This document shows positions 9,116-17,837 of a DNA stretch of 64,000 nt, piece after piece. Numbering within the stretch: the first letter of the stretch is position 1; the number at the start of each line of letters is the position of its first letter. The position numbers and the translations under genes were made by a program. Source of the stretch: an uncultured Rhodospirillaceae bacterium (GTDB taxonomy: Bacteria; Pseudomonadota; Alphaproteobacteria; Rhodospirillales; UBA2165); assembly GCA_913020445.1 (NCBI GenBank), contig CAJWAR010000003.1:62001-126000 (forward strand), written 5' to 3'. Under the pieces are notes generated by a model that saw only the letters and a list, made by a program, of their open reading frames with translations, searched no databases and was not told where the DNA came from.

Positions 9116-10144
9116 TTAAGTTTGTAATTTCTGACAGGCTTCGATCACATCTTCACGCTTGATCGAGAGGATTGACGAACCGGCGGTCCGAAAACCTGCT
9201 TTGTTACTTACGGTATTCGCCATTTCCCAGGGATAAAATATATGATGATTATCACCATGTGGGAACCAAACCCCCGGCTTTGCGCGGGCACTGAAAAGTG
9301 CAACGCAGGGAACTTTCATCAAGGCGGCTAAATGCATCGGTCCGCTGTCATGACCAAGATAAAATATCGCCTGCTTCATCGCCAGAGCGCTGAGACGTGG
9401 ACTGGTCTTACCACACAAGTTTAACACCGGCCCTTGCCACTTTTGAGCGAGCTTAGAAGCTCGCGCACTTTCATCTTCTGCACCGATGAGTAAAAGACCT
9501 AAAGACGGGTTTGCAGCAGATAGGTTTTCTAAAACAAAGCTCCAGTTTACGTCACCCCAATCCTTGTCTGGAAGTTTGCCGCCGATACTGAGGGCGATAA
9601 ATGAAATATCAATGAACTTTTCAGCAATAATATTTTCAGCTTGATTTTGTTCTTCCACGCTAAAGTTAATCTCAAATCTTTCAGGCCATGGCAATCCGAC
9701 GGCGCGCAATAGCCGATCGCTTTCAGATTCCCAAAGCTTATCGGATTTCGGCAGGTACTCACGAACGGATTGGGCGAAAGGAATGGCTTCAATTTGCGCA
9801 ATACCGCAGGCTTTGAAAAATAAATACTCTTTTACGAGCGAAAATATCGATGAGGGCTCCGACAAATAGATCAACTTGTCAGGAGACCACAATTTAATGG
9901 CAGACCTAAAGCGAAGCATTGATGAAATGCCGCCACCGCCTGGCGGCAAGGAGAAGTATTCGGAAATTAAATCTGTATGACCTAACATTGATTTGATGTC
10001 TGCTGCGCGGCCCATAATCGGTGCGTTGGTCAATATGCCAAGCTCAGCTTGGGGAGAACGATCACGAATGCCAAACAGTGCCGGCAGGGATACCACTGCA
10101 TCACCGATACTACCGCGTCGAAAAATTAATATTCTTTGAACCAT
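9116..10144 (-). CDS. Glycosyltransferase family 9 (heptosyltransferase-like)
   Basis: 342 residues from the ATG at 10144. The frame opens 14 codons earlier, but the chosen Met gives MVQRILIFRRGSIGDAVVSL, the standard GT9 N-terminus (R-x-x-x-IGD). The C-terminal domain carries ALSIGGKLPDKDW and the GT9 signature GHDSGPMHLAA followed by VPCVALFSA. GT9 enzymes such as WaaC and WaaF transfer heptose to the lipopolysaccharide inner core; this member could use another donor. It is the first gene of the minus-strand operon GT9 - asnB - GT4 - ligase, 44 bases ahead of asnB, and faces the divergent GT4 operon across a 129-base gap that should hold both promoters. Confidence 0.85.
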   Translation of the reverse strand: MVQRILIFRRGSIGDAVVSLPALFGIRDRSPQAELGILTNAPIMGRAADIKSMLGHTDLISEYFSLPPGGGGISSMLRFRSAIKLWSPDKLIYLSEPSSIFSLVKEYLFFKACGIAQIEAIPFAQSVREYLPKSDKLWESESDRLLRAVGLPWPERFEINFSVEEQNQAENIIAEKFIDISFIALSIGGKLPDKDWGDVNWSFVLENLSAANPSLGLLLIGAEDESARASKLAQKWQGPVLNLCGKTSPRLSALAMKQAIFYLGHDSGPMHLAALMKVPCVALFSARAKPGVWFPHGDNHHIFYPWEMANTVSNKAGFRTAGSSILSIKREDVIEACQKLQT

Positions 10145-10273
10145 AAAGTCTATGTTAGGTGTTGGAAGGAATCTACTATATATCAAATTTACTAATTGCT
10201 AGCATGGCTTTATTATCACGGCAAATTTCTAAATCCTAGGGTTGTGGGAAACGATGAGAGACTATAGGGCACA
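10145..10273. promoter_or_regulatory. Divergent intergenic region between two glycosyltransferase operons
   Basis: This AT-rich gap of 129 bases separates the minus-strand GT9 operon from the plus-strand GT4 operon and by position must contain or border promoters for both. Candidate AT-rich -10-like tracts (for example around 10172-10180) are visible, but I find no pair of -35 and -10 boxes good enough to call. An AGGG about six bases before the ATG at 10274 can serve as its ribosome binding site. Confidence 0.45.
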
Positions 10274-11440
10274 ATGAGCCAGAAATTCCTGAAGAGTGAC
10301 CGTCTCCGAGTCTTGGTCAATGGTATTCACGCGAAAAGCGGCGGCGGCGTAACATATTTGCGAAATATATTGCCATTGCTGGCAGATGATTCTGAATTGG
10401 AAATTCATCTGTTTATTCATCGTGATCAATTTGAGCTTTTTGGCGTGTTGGATGAACGCATTCGAATTCACCTTTTGAATTTCAGCAGCGGTTTTTTTTA
10501 CAACCTGTTTTGGGAGCAGTTTGCCCTACCAATATTGGCGAAAATTATGACGGTGGATGTGACCGTCTCGCCGGCAAATTACGGCCCTTTGGCGGCGCCC
10601 GCGCAAATAATAATGTTGCGCAATTCCTTGGCCGTCGCGGGCAAGGAAACCCGTCCGATTAAACGCCTCTATTGGGGCGGCTTAACGTTGATGACGGCGC
10701 TTTCTCTGTTGACCTGTCGTCGCGCTATTGCCGTTTCTGAATATGCCCGGAAGGCTTTGACCTTTGGTTTAGGTAACCGCTTTCAGAAAAAAGTCACGGT
10801 CGTTCATCATGGTGTCGGCGAACAGTTTAAAGCCGATTCCAGCATCGAACGACAGAATTACCTCTTGGCGGTTTCTGATATCTATGTTCAAAAAAACCTG
10901 CATACCCTCGTTCGGGCACTGGCAGAAGTAAGAAGAAAATTTCCCGATGTTATTTTAAAAATTGCCGGTAAGGCCATCGATCAGGGATATTTATACGAAA
11001 TTCAACAGGTCCTTGATCAGGCGAAGTTGACGGATGCGGTTGAATTTTTAGGCGAGAAAAACGCTAGTGAATTACTGACCTTGTATCAAGAATGTAAGCT
11101 ATTCGTATTTCCGTCGACTGTTGAGACCTTCGGTAACCCATTGGTTGAGGCAATGGCTTGCGGCGCGCCTATTGTATCATCGAACACTGCTGCGATGCCG
11201 GAAGTATTGGGCGAGGCAGGGCAGTATTTTGATCCGTTAAATGTCCGCGATATGGCAGAGCAAATAATTTCTCTGCTTGAAGATGATGAAGCTAGAGTTG
11301 AATTGAGTAAAAGAGCCTTTCAGCGGGCACATTTATTCTCGCGGCAGGCCACCGCAAACCGAACCGTGGATGTTATTAAATCCGTTGTCCCTGAGCGTTA
11401 TGCTCAAATTATCCATAACCAAACTCAGACGTCGTCGTGA
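10274..11440 (+). CDS. Glycosyltransferase family 4
   Basis: 388 residues. The N-terminal domain begins with LRVLVNGIHAKSGGGVTYLRN, a Gly-rich acceptor-side loop. The C-terminal donor domain has YLLAVSDIYVQKNLHTLVRA and the GT4 EX7E motif in FPSTVETFGNPLVEAMACG. GT4 enzymes are retaining transferases using nucleotide sugars; mannosyl, fucosyl or rhamnosyl transfer are all possible. Architecture and motifs closely resemble the transferase at 13607, which suggests an internal duplication. It leads a five-gene operon whose members overlap by four or eight bases, indicating coupled translation. Confidence 0.88.
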   Translation: MSQKFLKSDRLRVLVNGIHAKSGGGVTYLRNILPLLADDSELEIHLFIHRDQFELFGVLDERIRIHLLNFSSGFFYNLFWEQFALPILAKIMTVDVTVSPANYGPLAAPAQIIMLRNSLAVAGKETRPIKRLYWGGLTLMTALSLLTCRRAIAVSEYARKALTFGLGNRFQKKVTVVHHGVGEQFKADSSIERQNYLLAVSDIYVQKNLHTLVRALAEVRRKFPDVILKIAGKAIDQGYLYEIQQVLDQAKLTDAVEFLGEKNASELLTLYQECKLFVFPSTVETFGNPLVEAMACGAPIVSSNTAAMPEVLGEAGQYFDPLNVRDMAEQIISLLEDDEARVELSKRAFQRAHLFSRQATANRTVDVIKSVVPERYAQIIHNQTQTSS

Positions 11441-12558
11441 CAACCAAACTGCTTTATTTCGTCAGTCATCCGATTCAGTATCAGGCACCCTTATTGCGGC
11501 GGATTTCTGAAGATCCAGAGATTGATCTTGAAGTAGTCTTTGAATCCGATTTTTCTGCGGACGCCTATTTTGATGATGGTTTTGGCATTGATGTTAAATG
11601 GGATATCCCGTTGAGGGAAGGCTACAAAAACAGGTTACTGAGTGAAATCGATATCGATCATTGCATTAAAAGCTCTGCGGCAGTTTGGTTTCATGGTTGG
11701 CAAAGCCATAAGTTTAGGCAGCTTCTTAAAGCGTCAAATAATGCCGCCACACCAGTTTTGATGCGGGGAGAAAATTGGTCGGGGGCAATGCCAGATGGCA
11801 ACGGTGTTCAGGGTTGGTTGAAACGCCGGTATCTCGGCAACATTTTTTCCAAGTGTGACGCTTTTTTGGCAATTGGCAGCGCCAACCGTCACTACTATAT
11901 GGATCACGGTATTTCCCATAACAAAATTTTTGATATGCCTTATGCGATCAATAATTCTTTTTTTACGCAAGGCGGGGAAGTAACAACACTGTTGAACTTT
12001 CGCCACGAGTTGGGCATTAACGCGGCACAAAAAATAATCCTGTTTGCCGGTAAAATGACCGCCAGAAAAAAACCGGACGTGTTGTTATCCGCCTGGAAGC
12101 AAGCTGATTGGAAGGATCAAAAACGTCCTGCATTGATATTTGTCGGTGACGGAGAGCTTAAGCAGTCTCTTATGGCGGAAGTTGAACAATTGTCATATCG
12201 GGAGGATGTCTATTTTACTGGCTTTCGCAATCAAACGGAATTACCGGCAATTTATGACGCTGCGGATGTTTTTGTTTTGAATTCCAAAAAAGAGCCCTGG
12301 GGATTGGCAATCAATGAAGCCATGGCTTGTGGAACGGCAGTTATCGCCTCTGACCAATGCGGTGCAGCCTTTGATCTGTTGGACGAGGAAACCGGTATCA
12401 TCGTCAAAGCTGGAGATGCTACTGACTTAGCTGCGGCGCTAATCAAAGCTCTAGAGCAGTCTGACGAAATGGGTGCGGCCGCCCAACGTCGAATTTCCAA
12501 CTGGGATTTTGAGGCTGATTTGGTGGGGCTTAAATCTGCATTGGCTTACGTTTTATGA
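11437..12558 (+). CDS. Glycosyltransferase family 4
   Basis: 373 residues. The N-terminus KLLYFVSHPIQYQAPLLRRI is a recognisable variant of GT4-type transferases in polysaccharide loci. The donor half contains ILFAGKMTARKKPDVLLSAW, FVGDGELKQSL and VLNSKKEPWGLAINEAMACG, the last being the EX7E nucleotide-sugar motif. It acts in the cytoplasm on a lipid-linked acceptor; specificity is unknown. The ATG overlaps the preceding stop by four bases (GTGA arrangement at 11437-11440, so the initiator is GTG), and the next gene again overlaps its stop by four bases. Confidence 0.87.
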   Translation: MTTKLLYFVSHPIQYQAPLLRRISEDPEIDLEVVFESDFSADAYFDDGFGIDVKWDIPLREGYKNRLLSEIDIDHCIKSSAAVWFHGWQSHKFRQLLKASNNAATPVLMRGENWSGAMPDGNGVQGWLKRRYLGNIFSKCDAFLAIGSANRHYYMDHGISHNKIFDMPYAINNSFFTQGGEVTTLLNFRHELGINAAQKIILFAGKMTARKKPDVLLSAWKQADWKDQKRPALIFVGDGELKQSLMAEVEQLSYREDVYFTGFRNQTELPAIYDAADVFVLNSKKEPWGLAINEAMACGTAVIASDQCGAAFDLLDEETGIIVKAGDATDLAAALIKALEQSDEMGAAAQRRISNWDFEADLVGLKSALAYVL

Positions 12559-13610
12559 TGCCACCTTCCATCTTATTTGTTGGTCAGACAGTCGCTGGTT
12601 CACGGACGATCCAACGAATTAAAGCGTTTGAAAAATTGGGCTGCCGGGTGGAGGTTGTGTCGACAAATTTGCCGGGTGCAAGTTATGAGGATAAACCGAG
12701 TCTCATGACCCGGCTGCGTTACCGTTTGCGCTATCCTGCCGATGTTGCCGGAGCTGGAAGCCAAATTTTGAAAAGCCTGAGTGCAAGCCAATTTGATATT
12801 TTATGGCTTGAACGAGCGGTGGAAATCGGTCCCAAAATTCTGCGTAGCGTTAGGGATCAATTTCCCAAAACAAAAATAATTTGGTATGCCGAAGATGACA
12901 TGATGAATCCTCGGCATCGTACACGCCAAGTCGAAGCGGCAATGCCATATTACGATTTATGGGTAACGACCAAATCCTTTAACGCCAAACCAAACGAGGT
13001 GCCGACTTTCGGCGTTAAAAATATTTTGTTCGTCAACAATTCATACGATCCAACTCTTCATCGTCCGATCGATCCAAGTGAGCAGGATAGGTCTGACTTT
13101 GGATCAGAAGTGAGTTTTGTCGGCACCTATGAAAAAGATCGGGCGGACAGTTTAATATATCTTGCTAATCAAGACATCTCAGTCAGGGTATGGGGAAATG
13201 GTTGGGCCAATTATAAAGGCAAAATTCCAGGTCTCCTGATCGAAGGTCGTCCAGTCTATGATGATGAATACATAAAAGTAATTTGTTCAAGCCAAATAAA
13301 TCTTTGTTTCTTACGTCAGGAAAATCGAGATTTGCAGACCTGCCGGTCAATTGAAATACCAGCCTGTGGTGGATTTATGCTACATGAACGTAATGTTGAA
13401 ATGGCAGATATCTTTGAAGAAGATAGTGAAGCGGTCTATTTTTCCAGTGATCAGGAATTATTTGAGCAATGTAAAAAGTGGTTGTTAGATTCAACGATGC
13501 GGGAAGAAGTAGCAATAAATGGTTTGGAAAAAGTGACCAAAGGCTCTTTTAGCCATAACGAACGCCTCCAGGAGATACTTGATGCTGCTCGTCAGGCAGG
13601 CGCAGAATGA
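12555..13610 (+). CDS. CgeB-like glycosyltransferase
   Basis: 351 residues. The order of features fits the CgeB / Glyco_trans_1_2 type: an N-terminal SILFVGQTVAGSRTIQRIKAF-like domain, an Asp-rich centre (WYAEDDMMNPRHR), then EVSFVGTYEKDRADSL and the C-terminal LQTCRSIEIPACGGFML, where family members bind the sugar nucleotide. It lacks the classic GT4 EX7E spacing, which is normal for this group. The product is probably a cytoplasmic transferase in the same glycan pathway as its neighbours; donor and acceptor are not predictable. Start and stop overlap the flanking genes by four bases each. Confidence 0.78.
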   Translation: MMPPSILFVGQTVAGSRTIQRIKAFEKLGCRVEVVSTNLPGASYEDKPSLMTRLRYRLRYPADVAGAGSQILKSLSASQFDILWLERAVEIGPKILRSVRDQFPKTKIIWYAEDDMMNPRHRTRQVEAAMPYYDLWVTTKSFNAKPNEVPTFGVKNILFVNNSYDPTLHRPIDPSEQDRSDFGSEVSFVGTYEKDRADSLIYLANQDISVRVWGNGWANYKGKIPGLLIEGRPVYDDEYIKVICSSQINLCFLRQENRDLQTCRSIEIPACGGFMLHERNVEMADIFEEDSEAVYFSSDQELFEQCKKWLLDSTMREEVAINGLEKVTKGSFSHNERLQEILDAARQAGAE

Positions 13611-14752
13611 GAGTTCTCGTTAACGCTTTATCGGCCCGCAAAGGCGGTATTGTTACCTATACCAATAATCTATTACACGCCTTTCAAAAACGCGGCATCG
13701 ACATTAACGTCGCCGTGTCCGAAGATTTTGAAACTGAATTTGATCAATCGATCAGCCGGCTGAAAGTTGCCCGATTTTCCCCATTGCAAAGATTGATTTG
13801 GGAACAAACGTCGTGGCGGAAATTTGTGAAAAACTACAATCCTGATATTCTTTTTTCATCCGCCAATTTCGGTCTAATTAATTGTCCGGTAAATCAAATT
13901 TTACTACTGCGCGAAGGCGGCTTGTTTGACCCGTTTTATCTCGCCAATATGACAGCGCCGCTAGGTGTTTGGAATGGTGTTAATCGATATTTCCGCCGCC
14001 GTCTGATGCTCCTATCAGCAATGTCGGCTGATCAAATTATTACCCCAACCATAGCCATGCACGATTTGGTCTCGTTATGGCATCCGGAGATAACCGAGAA
14101 ATGCAGCGTTAATCCATATGGCACTATCAATGAGGCTTTTAAACCGTTGGCGGGCAGAAGAAAATGGTGTGGTGATGGTGTCTGCCGGTTGGTGTATGTA
14201 TCGGTTTATTACCCCCACAAAGTCCCGCGTATGTTGTGTCTGGCGGTCGATAAATTAAGAGAATCGGGCCTTGAATGTCATGCAACCATAACCATGGCGC
14301 CACATGAATTTACTGAGATGCAAGGCGGTGATCTGGATGAAATCATTGTCAACGAAGCGGCCCAGCGCGGTATCGTTTCCTTAGGTAATTACAAATACGA
14401 AGCTTTACCAGAATTATATCGCTCGCAAGATGTGTTTGTTTTTCCGTCAGTCTCCGAAACTTTTGGCCACCCTATGGCTGAGGCGATGAGCAGCGGGCTG
14501 CCGGTCGTTGCCGCGGATACGCCGGTCAATCGTGAAATCTGTGGCGACGCCGCACTATATTTCGAGCCATTTTCGGTAACTGGTTTGGCCGATAGTATCC
14601 GGCTATTGGACCGCGATGAGAATTTGCGGGAAAGTTTGCCGAAAATTGGACGCGAGCGGGCTCTTGAGAAATTCGGCTGGGAGGATCATATCGACCGTCT
14701 GATTGAAACAATGGAAAAAATGTTGCGCGGCCAAGCTGAAAATCATGAGTGA
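13607..14752 (+). CDS. Glycosyltransferase family 4
   Basis: 381 residues, beginning MRVLVNALSARKGGIVTYTNN and containing FPSVSETFGHPMAEAMSSG (EX7E) followed by LPVVAADTPVNREICGDAALYF. This pattern is almost superimposable on the first gene of the operon, including the Gly-rich N-terminal loop and the region after EX7E, so the two are likely paralogues that add related sugars. The start overlaps the CgeB-like gene by four bases. The end overlaps the next gene by eight bases in an ATGAGTGA junction. Confidence 0.87.
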   Translation: MRVLVNALSARKGGIVTYTNNLLHAFQKRGIDINVAVSEDFETEFDQSISRLKVARFSPLQRLIWEQTSWRKFVKNYNPDILFSSANFGLINCPVNQILLLREGGLFDPFYLANMTAPLGVWNGVNRYFRRRLMLLSAMSADQIITPTIAMHDLVSLWHPEITEKCSVNPYGTINEAFKPLAGRRKWCGDGVCRLVYVSVYYPHKVPRMLCLAVDKLRESGLECHATITMAPHEFTEMQGGDLDEIIVNEAAQRGIVSLGNYKYEALPELYRSQDVFVFPSVSETFGHPMAEAMSSGLPVVAADTPVNREICGDAALYFEPFSVTGLADSIRLLDRDENLRESLPKIGRERALEKFGWEDHIDRLIETMEKMLRGQAENHE

Positions 14753-15911
14753 GCAGAACCCAGACAGGTTAAAAATTGTTGTTTCGGTACATGGCCGGTG
14801 GCATGGCTTTGACCTGGCGGATGGCTTGCATCAGCGGGGATATTTGGCCCGATTGATAACGACTTATCCGGCATCAGCAGCGGCAAAATTTTTACCCTTG
14901 GGCGTGCCGATCGTGACCGCACCCTGGCTTGAGTTGCGCCGCCGGTTCTATGATAAATTTCCTATTGGCAGTAAGCCTGATCTGGCGATCGCTAAAGCTT
15001 TTGGTAATTTCGCCTCCCGTCACGCTGTTGGTAAAGTTGACGTGCTGGTTGGTTGGAGTTCAGCCACGCTGGAAGCCATCCCCCTTGCCCATGAGCTAGG
15101 TGTGAAAGTGGTGATCGAGCGCGGCTCCAGCCATATTGCCCATCAGACAGAGATTTTAACCGCGGCATATCAGGAGTTTGGGCTCGATTTTGCCGGCACC
15201 CATCCGGAAATGATTGCACGTGAGGAACAGGAATATGCGGCCGCTGATGCGATTGCCGTACCGACGCAGTTTGCGGCAGCGACATTTGCGGCACGCGGGT
15301 TGGGCGAAAAACTTATCGTCAACCCGTATGGCGTTGATTTAACCAGATTTTTACCCCCTGGCGAGCCCGGCCGGAACACCAAACCACGCATTCTTTTTGT
15401 TGGCAGCGTCGGCCTTCGCAAAGGCGTGCCGTGGCTATTGCAGGCCTTTGAAGGCCTTTCAGATGTCGCTGAGCTGCATCTTATTGGCCCGGTGGAGAAA
15501 GGATTTGAGAAAGTTCTGGCGCAGCAAAATCTGGCCGGTGTGACACTAAGAGGCGCGCTTTCGTCGGATCAATTAGCGGCAGAGCTGCAGTCCGCTGATA
15601 TCTTTTGCCTGCCGTCACTTGAAGAAGGTTTCCCTTTGTCGATGTTGCAGGCAATGGCGAGTGGATTGCCGGTTATAAGCACCGAAGCGGCTGGGGCCAA
15701 TGATATAATTGAGCAGGGGATTGAGGGAATTATTGTCCCGTCTAACGATGCCGCCGCCTTAACCGAAGTGCTCGGCCAACTCGTTAATAATGCGGATCTG
15801 CGCCGCCAAATGAGTATCGCCGCCCGCCAGCGGGTCGAGCAGGGCTTTAGCTGGGATGATTATATCGAGCGGGCGATCACGGCTTATCACGCGTTGGCAG
15901 CGACCACATAG
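14745..15911 (+). CDS. Glycosyltransferase family 4
   Basis: 388 residues from the ATG at 14745. A longer frame begins at 14703, but the chosen start overlaps the previous stop in the same coupled manner as the rest of the operon and leads directly into DRLKIVVSVHGRWHGF. The donor domain shows ILFVGSVGLRKGVPWLLQAF and LPSLEEGFPLSMLQAMASG, the EX7E motif. It is the last gene of the plus-strand glycosyltransferase operon. No terminator follows: its final 25 bases are overlapped by the convergent small phage-like gene. Confidence 0.88.
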   Translation: MSEQNPDRLKIVVSVHGRWHGFDLADGLHQRGYLARLITTYPASAAAKFLPLGVPIVTAPWLELRRRFYDKFPIGSKPDLAIAKAFGNFASRHAVGKVDVLVGWSSATLEAIPLAHELGVKVVIERGSSHIAHQTEILTAAYQEFGLDFAGTHPEMIAREEQEYAAADAIAVPTQFAAATFAARGLGEKLIVNPYGVDLTRFLPPGEPGRNTKPRILFVGSVGLRKGVPWLLQAFEGLSDVAELHLIGPVEKGFEKVLAQQNLAGVTLRGALSSDQLAAELQSADIFCLPSLEEGFPLSMLQAMASGLPVISTEAAGANDIIEQGIEGIIVPSNDAAALTEVLGQLVNNADLRRQMSIAARQRVEQGFSWDDYIERAITAYHALAATT

Positions 15912-16213
15912 CGGCTGGAATCAACACCGGCATCCTTGAACGTCTGATAAAGCTCTGCCTTTAGATCACCGTGCAGGAACGTGTGCGGGATGACCATCTC
16001 GCCTGGAGTCAAATGGGCAAGCTCGGTATCTCCATGGCGCCCCAAATTAGCCAGCCTGCCAATGCGCCCGCGCATATCAAGCTTGCGAGCTCCTGGTTTC
16101 TCAGCTGATTTTCCCATTGATTTCTGGTGGGCCAGCTGCTTGTTTAACTCCCGTGTCGCCAAATTGATCATTTTCAATGGCGGAATGCTGAGACCATCAT
16201 AAAGCGTGTTCAC
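15887..16213 (-). CDS. Small phage-like protein with LTPGEMVIP motif
   Basis: 108 residues, basic in the first half. The C-terminal half contains RHGDTELAHLTPGEMVIP, a motif I associate with phage structural proteins (GDT-x-L-A-x-LTPGE-x-V-x-P), often near the C-terminus of tail or internal virion proteins. Its start overlaps the end of the preceding minus-strand gene by 17 bases, so the two form one unit. Its stop lies 25 bases inside the convergent glycosyltransferase gene. No other phage genes are visible, so this is probably a remnant or a domesticated piece. Function unknown. Confidence 0.6.
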   Translation of the reverse strand: MNTLYDGLSIPPLKMINLATRELNKQLAHQKSMGKSAEKPGARKLDMRGRIGRLANLGRHGDTELAHLTPGEMVIPHTFLHGDLKAELYQTFKDAGVDSSRYVVAANA

Positions 16214-17441
16214 CCGCGCGCGCTAAGAGGCTTGCCGGGATGCCGATGGTGAGACTCTCAAGCACCTTTGGATCTCGGGCCAGCCTATTAAGCCGCCGGG
16301 AGACATCGATCAAAGGCTCGGCCTGATCGCTTAACAGCTGACCATGCATATATTTGAGCAGCAGGGTGGGCACAATGCCCGCCTTTAAAATATAGTCGTC
16401 TTCGATGCGTTGGCGGGCCTCGGCACTTTGCGCTTCGTCCAAGGTAGAAATAAAAAATTCGTAATGCGCATCAGCGGCCTCGCGGTGCTCAGGAACACGG
16501 GCATCCGATTGTCTACCGGTACGGATTATCTGGCGCGTCAGCTCGGCGAGCTCCGCCTGCTTTTGCTGGGCTGCTATATAGTCGGCTAATTGGCCCTCCA
16601 TCACCGCAGCTTCGTGCTCATTGATAAGATCATCATAGAGTGCCTTAGCGATCATGCGATGTGACGCCGTGCCGGCTTCGAGTGCCGCGTCAAAATCTAC
16701 GTAAAATTGCAGCAGTTCCTGCTGGGCAGCGATAAACTCCAAGTGCTCCAATCGCTCATGTTCGAGTTTCCTATCCTCTTCCGCCGCTTCTTTGGAGAAG
16801 TCGATAAGCTCAACATAGCGCGATTTTTCCTCGTCACTTTCAATCCACTGATTAAACTCGGGATCATGCAACATCGCCTCACCTAACTCGGGATCGATGT
16901 TAGTCGCCCCATAAAGCGCCGCGTGAATGAGCTCAGCCCGGAAAGACAATAGGCGCTCATCGATCGCGGCTTGAACAATACCGCTTTGGACAAGCCGGCT
17001 GAGCGCATCCTCACCGGACGCCATATAGGCCTCGGCGTTTTCCGGATAAAGCTCGGCCAGATTGGTATATTGGGTAAGCAGGGCCTCGGTGCTCATGGCG
17101 CGATCACCGACACGGCCGGCTTGCTCGTCGCCAATGGCGCGATTGAGGTGGCGCTCGGAAACTTCGGTTAAGACTTGCCTCAAGGCATCACGGCTTCGAT
17201 CATTCGGTGCCTGGGCCAAAAAAGTTTTGAATTCCGCATCATAAGTCGCGGCCAGTTTTTCGGTAAATTTATGCGCCGAACCGGCTTGCATGCCGGCATA
17301 GGCGGCATCGTAGATATCCCGGAAGCGGGCCTCGATCGGCGCGCGTTGGACCAGTAGAAAATCAAGCAGGTCTAATTTGTCGATCAGTGTTGGTTCAGGT
17401 GCTGTGGCGTTGGCGTGATTTAGAGTTAGCTTAATGTTCAT
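16197..17441 (-). CDS. Helical phage virion-like protein, function unknown
   Basis: 414 residues from the ATG at 17441. The frame opens 28 codons earlier, but that stretch reads through an inverted repeat and looks non-coding. The protein is soluble, acidic, almost entirely helical and rich in Ala, Glu, Leu and Gln, with no signal peptide or membrane helix. Segments such as RAELIHAALYGATNIDPELGEAMLHDPEFNQWI recall the repetitive helical region of podovirus-type internal virion proteins, in which bound residues alternate with xxDPxxA units. Together with the downstream LTPGEMVIP protein this suggests a phage-derived pair. The assignment is by pattern only; a helical scaffold of other origin is possible. 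Confidence 0.5.
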   Translation of the reverse strand: MNIKLTLNHANATAPEPTLIDKLDLLDFLLVQRAPIEARFRDIYDAAYAGMQAGSAHKFTEKLAATYDAEFKTFLAQAPNDRSRDALRQVLTEVSERHLNRAIGDEQAGRVGDRAMSTEALLTQYTNLAELYPENAEAYMASGEDALSRLVQSGIVQAAIDERLLSFRAELIHAALYGATNIDPELGEAMLHDPEFNQWIESDEEKSRYVELIDFSKEAAEEDRKLEHERLEHLEFIAAQQELLQFYVDFDAALEAGTASHRMIAKALYDDLINEHEAAVMEGQLADYIAAQQKQAELAELTRQIIRTGRQSDARVPEHREAADAHYEFFISTLDEAQSAEARQRIEDDYILKAGIVPTLLLKYMHGQLLSDQAEPLIDVSRRLNRLARDPKVLESLTIGIPASLLARAGEHAL

Positions 17442-17447
17442 GATATG

Positions 17448-17480
17448 TATCCTATATTTTCTGGTGTACTCTCTAGGATA
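17448..17480. repeat. Operator-like inverted repeat before phage-like gene
   Basis: TATCCTA at 17448-17454 and its reverse complement TAGGATA at 17474-17480 flank a 19-base spacer. The pair sits 7 to 39 bases upstream of the ATG at 17441, where a repressor could block transcription or translation initiation. Seven-base arms are short, so chance cannot be excluded. Confidence 0.35.
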
Positions 17481-17757
17481 TAAAAGTTTAGCTCGACTAC
17501 AACGGAATTCGACACGAAGGGTCAAAATAAATTATAACCAGCTGAAATCAGGGGAAAAAACGGTGCATTTTTTTTCGATTCTAAGCGAAATTGGTTGTTT
17601 AAATTCCAACTTTTTACAGTTAATGCTAGAATGTTTTTGAGTAAATGTGATTTTTTGGAACATCCGCCAATCAGGATGTCTCAACTTTTTTTCTCAACCG
17701 TTGATTTTTTTTTGGGGCGGGCGGGATTAAGTCTTTGAACCTACGTCGAAAAAACTT

Positions 17758-17783
17758 AAAAAAAATTTGGCAGGCAGGCCAAA
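17758..17783 (-). terminator. Intrinsic terminator of the wecB-wecC-gmd-fcl operon
   Basis: Read on the minus strand, a six-base stem TTTGGC / GCCAAA with a six-base loop is followed immediately by eight T residues (the A run at 17758-17765). It lies 55 bases beyond the fcl stop and ahead of the phage-like genes, so it should end the nucleotide-sugar transcript. The stem is short but the U tract is strong. Confidence 0.6.
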
Positions 17784-17790
17784 AGGCGTT

Positions 17791-17831
17791 CTGAAATTCC
17801 AACTCTTAATCGCGGAAAATTGGAATTTCAG
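17791..17831. repeat. 12-bp perfect inverted repeat downstream of fcl
   Basis: CTGAAATTCCAA at 17791-17802 and TTGGAATTTCAG at 17820-17831 are exact reverse complements with a 17-base loop. On the minus strand it begins seven bases after the fcl stop codon and precedes the terminator, so it could form a 3'-end-protecting hairpin; it could equally be a protein-binding dyad. Confidence 0.6.
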
Positions 17832-17837
17832 TTGCTG

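Larger units (their letters stand above)
17442..17837. other. 396-base intergenic region with several inverted repeats
   Basis: No convincing gene lies between the phage-like pair and fcl. The stretch is AT-rich with long homopolymer runs (T8 or longer near 17569 and 17706). It holds an operator-like repeat next to the phage-like start, a 12-bp inverted repeat just after fcl, and an intrinsic terminator for the fcl operon, listed separately. The 11-mer AAATTCCAACT occurs twice, at 17601 and 17794. A minus-strand TTGACC followed at 18 bases by TGTAGT (about 17489-17518) is a weak promoter candidate for the phage-like pair. Confidence 0.6.
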
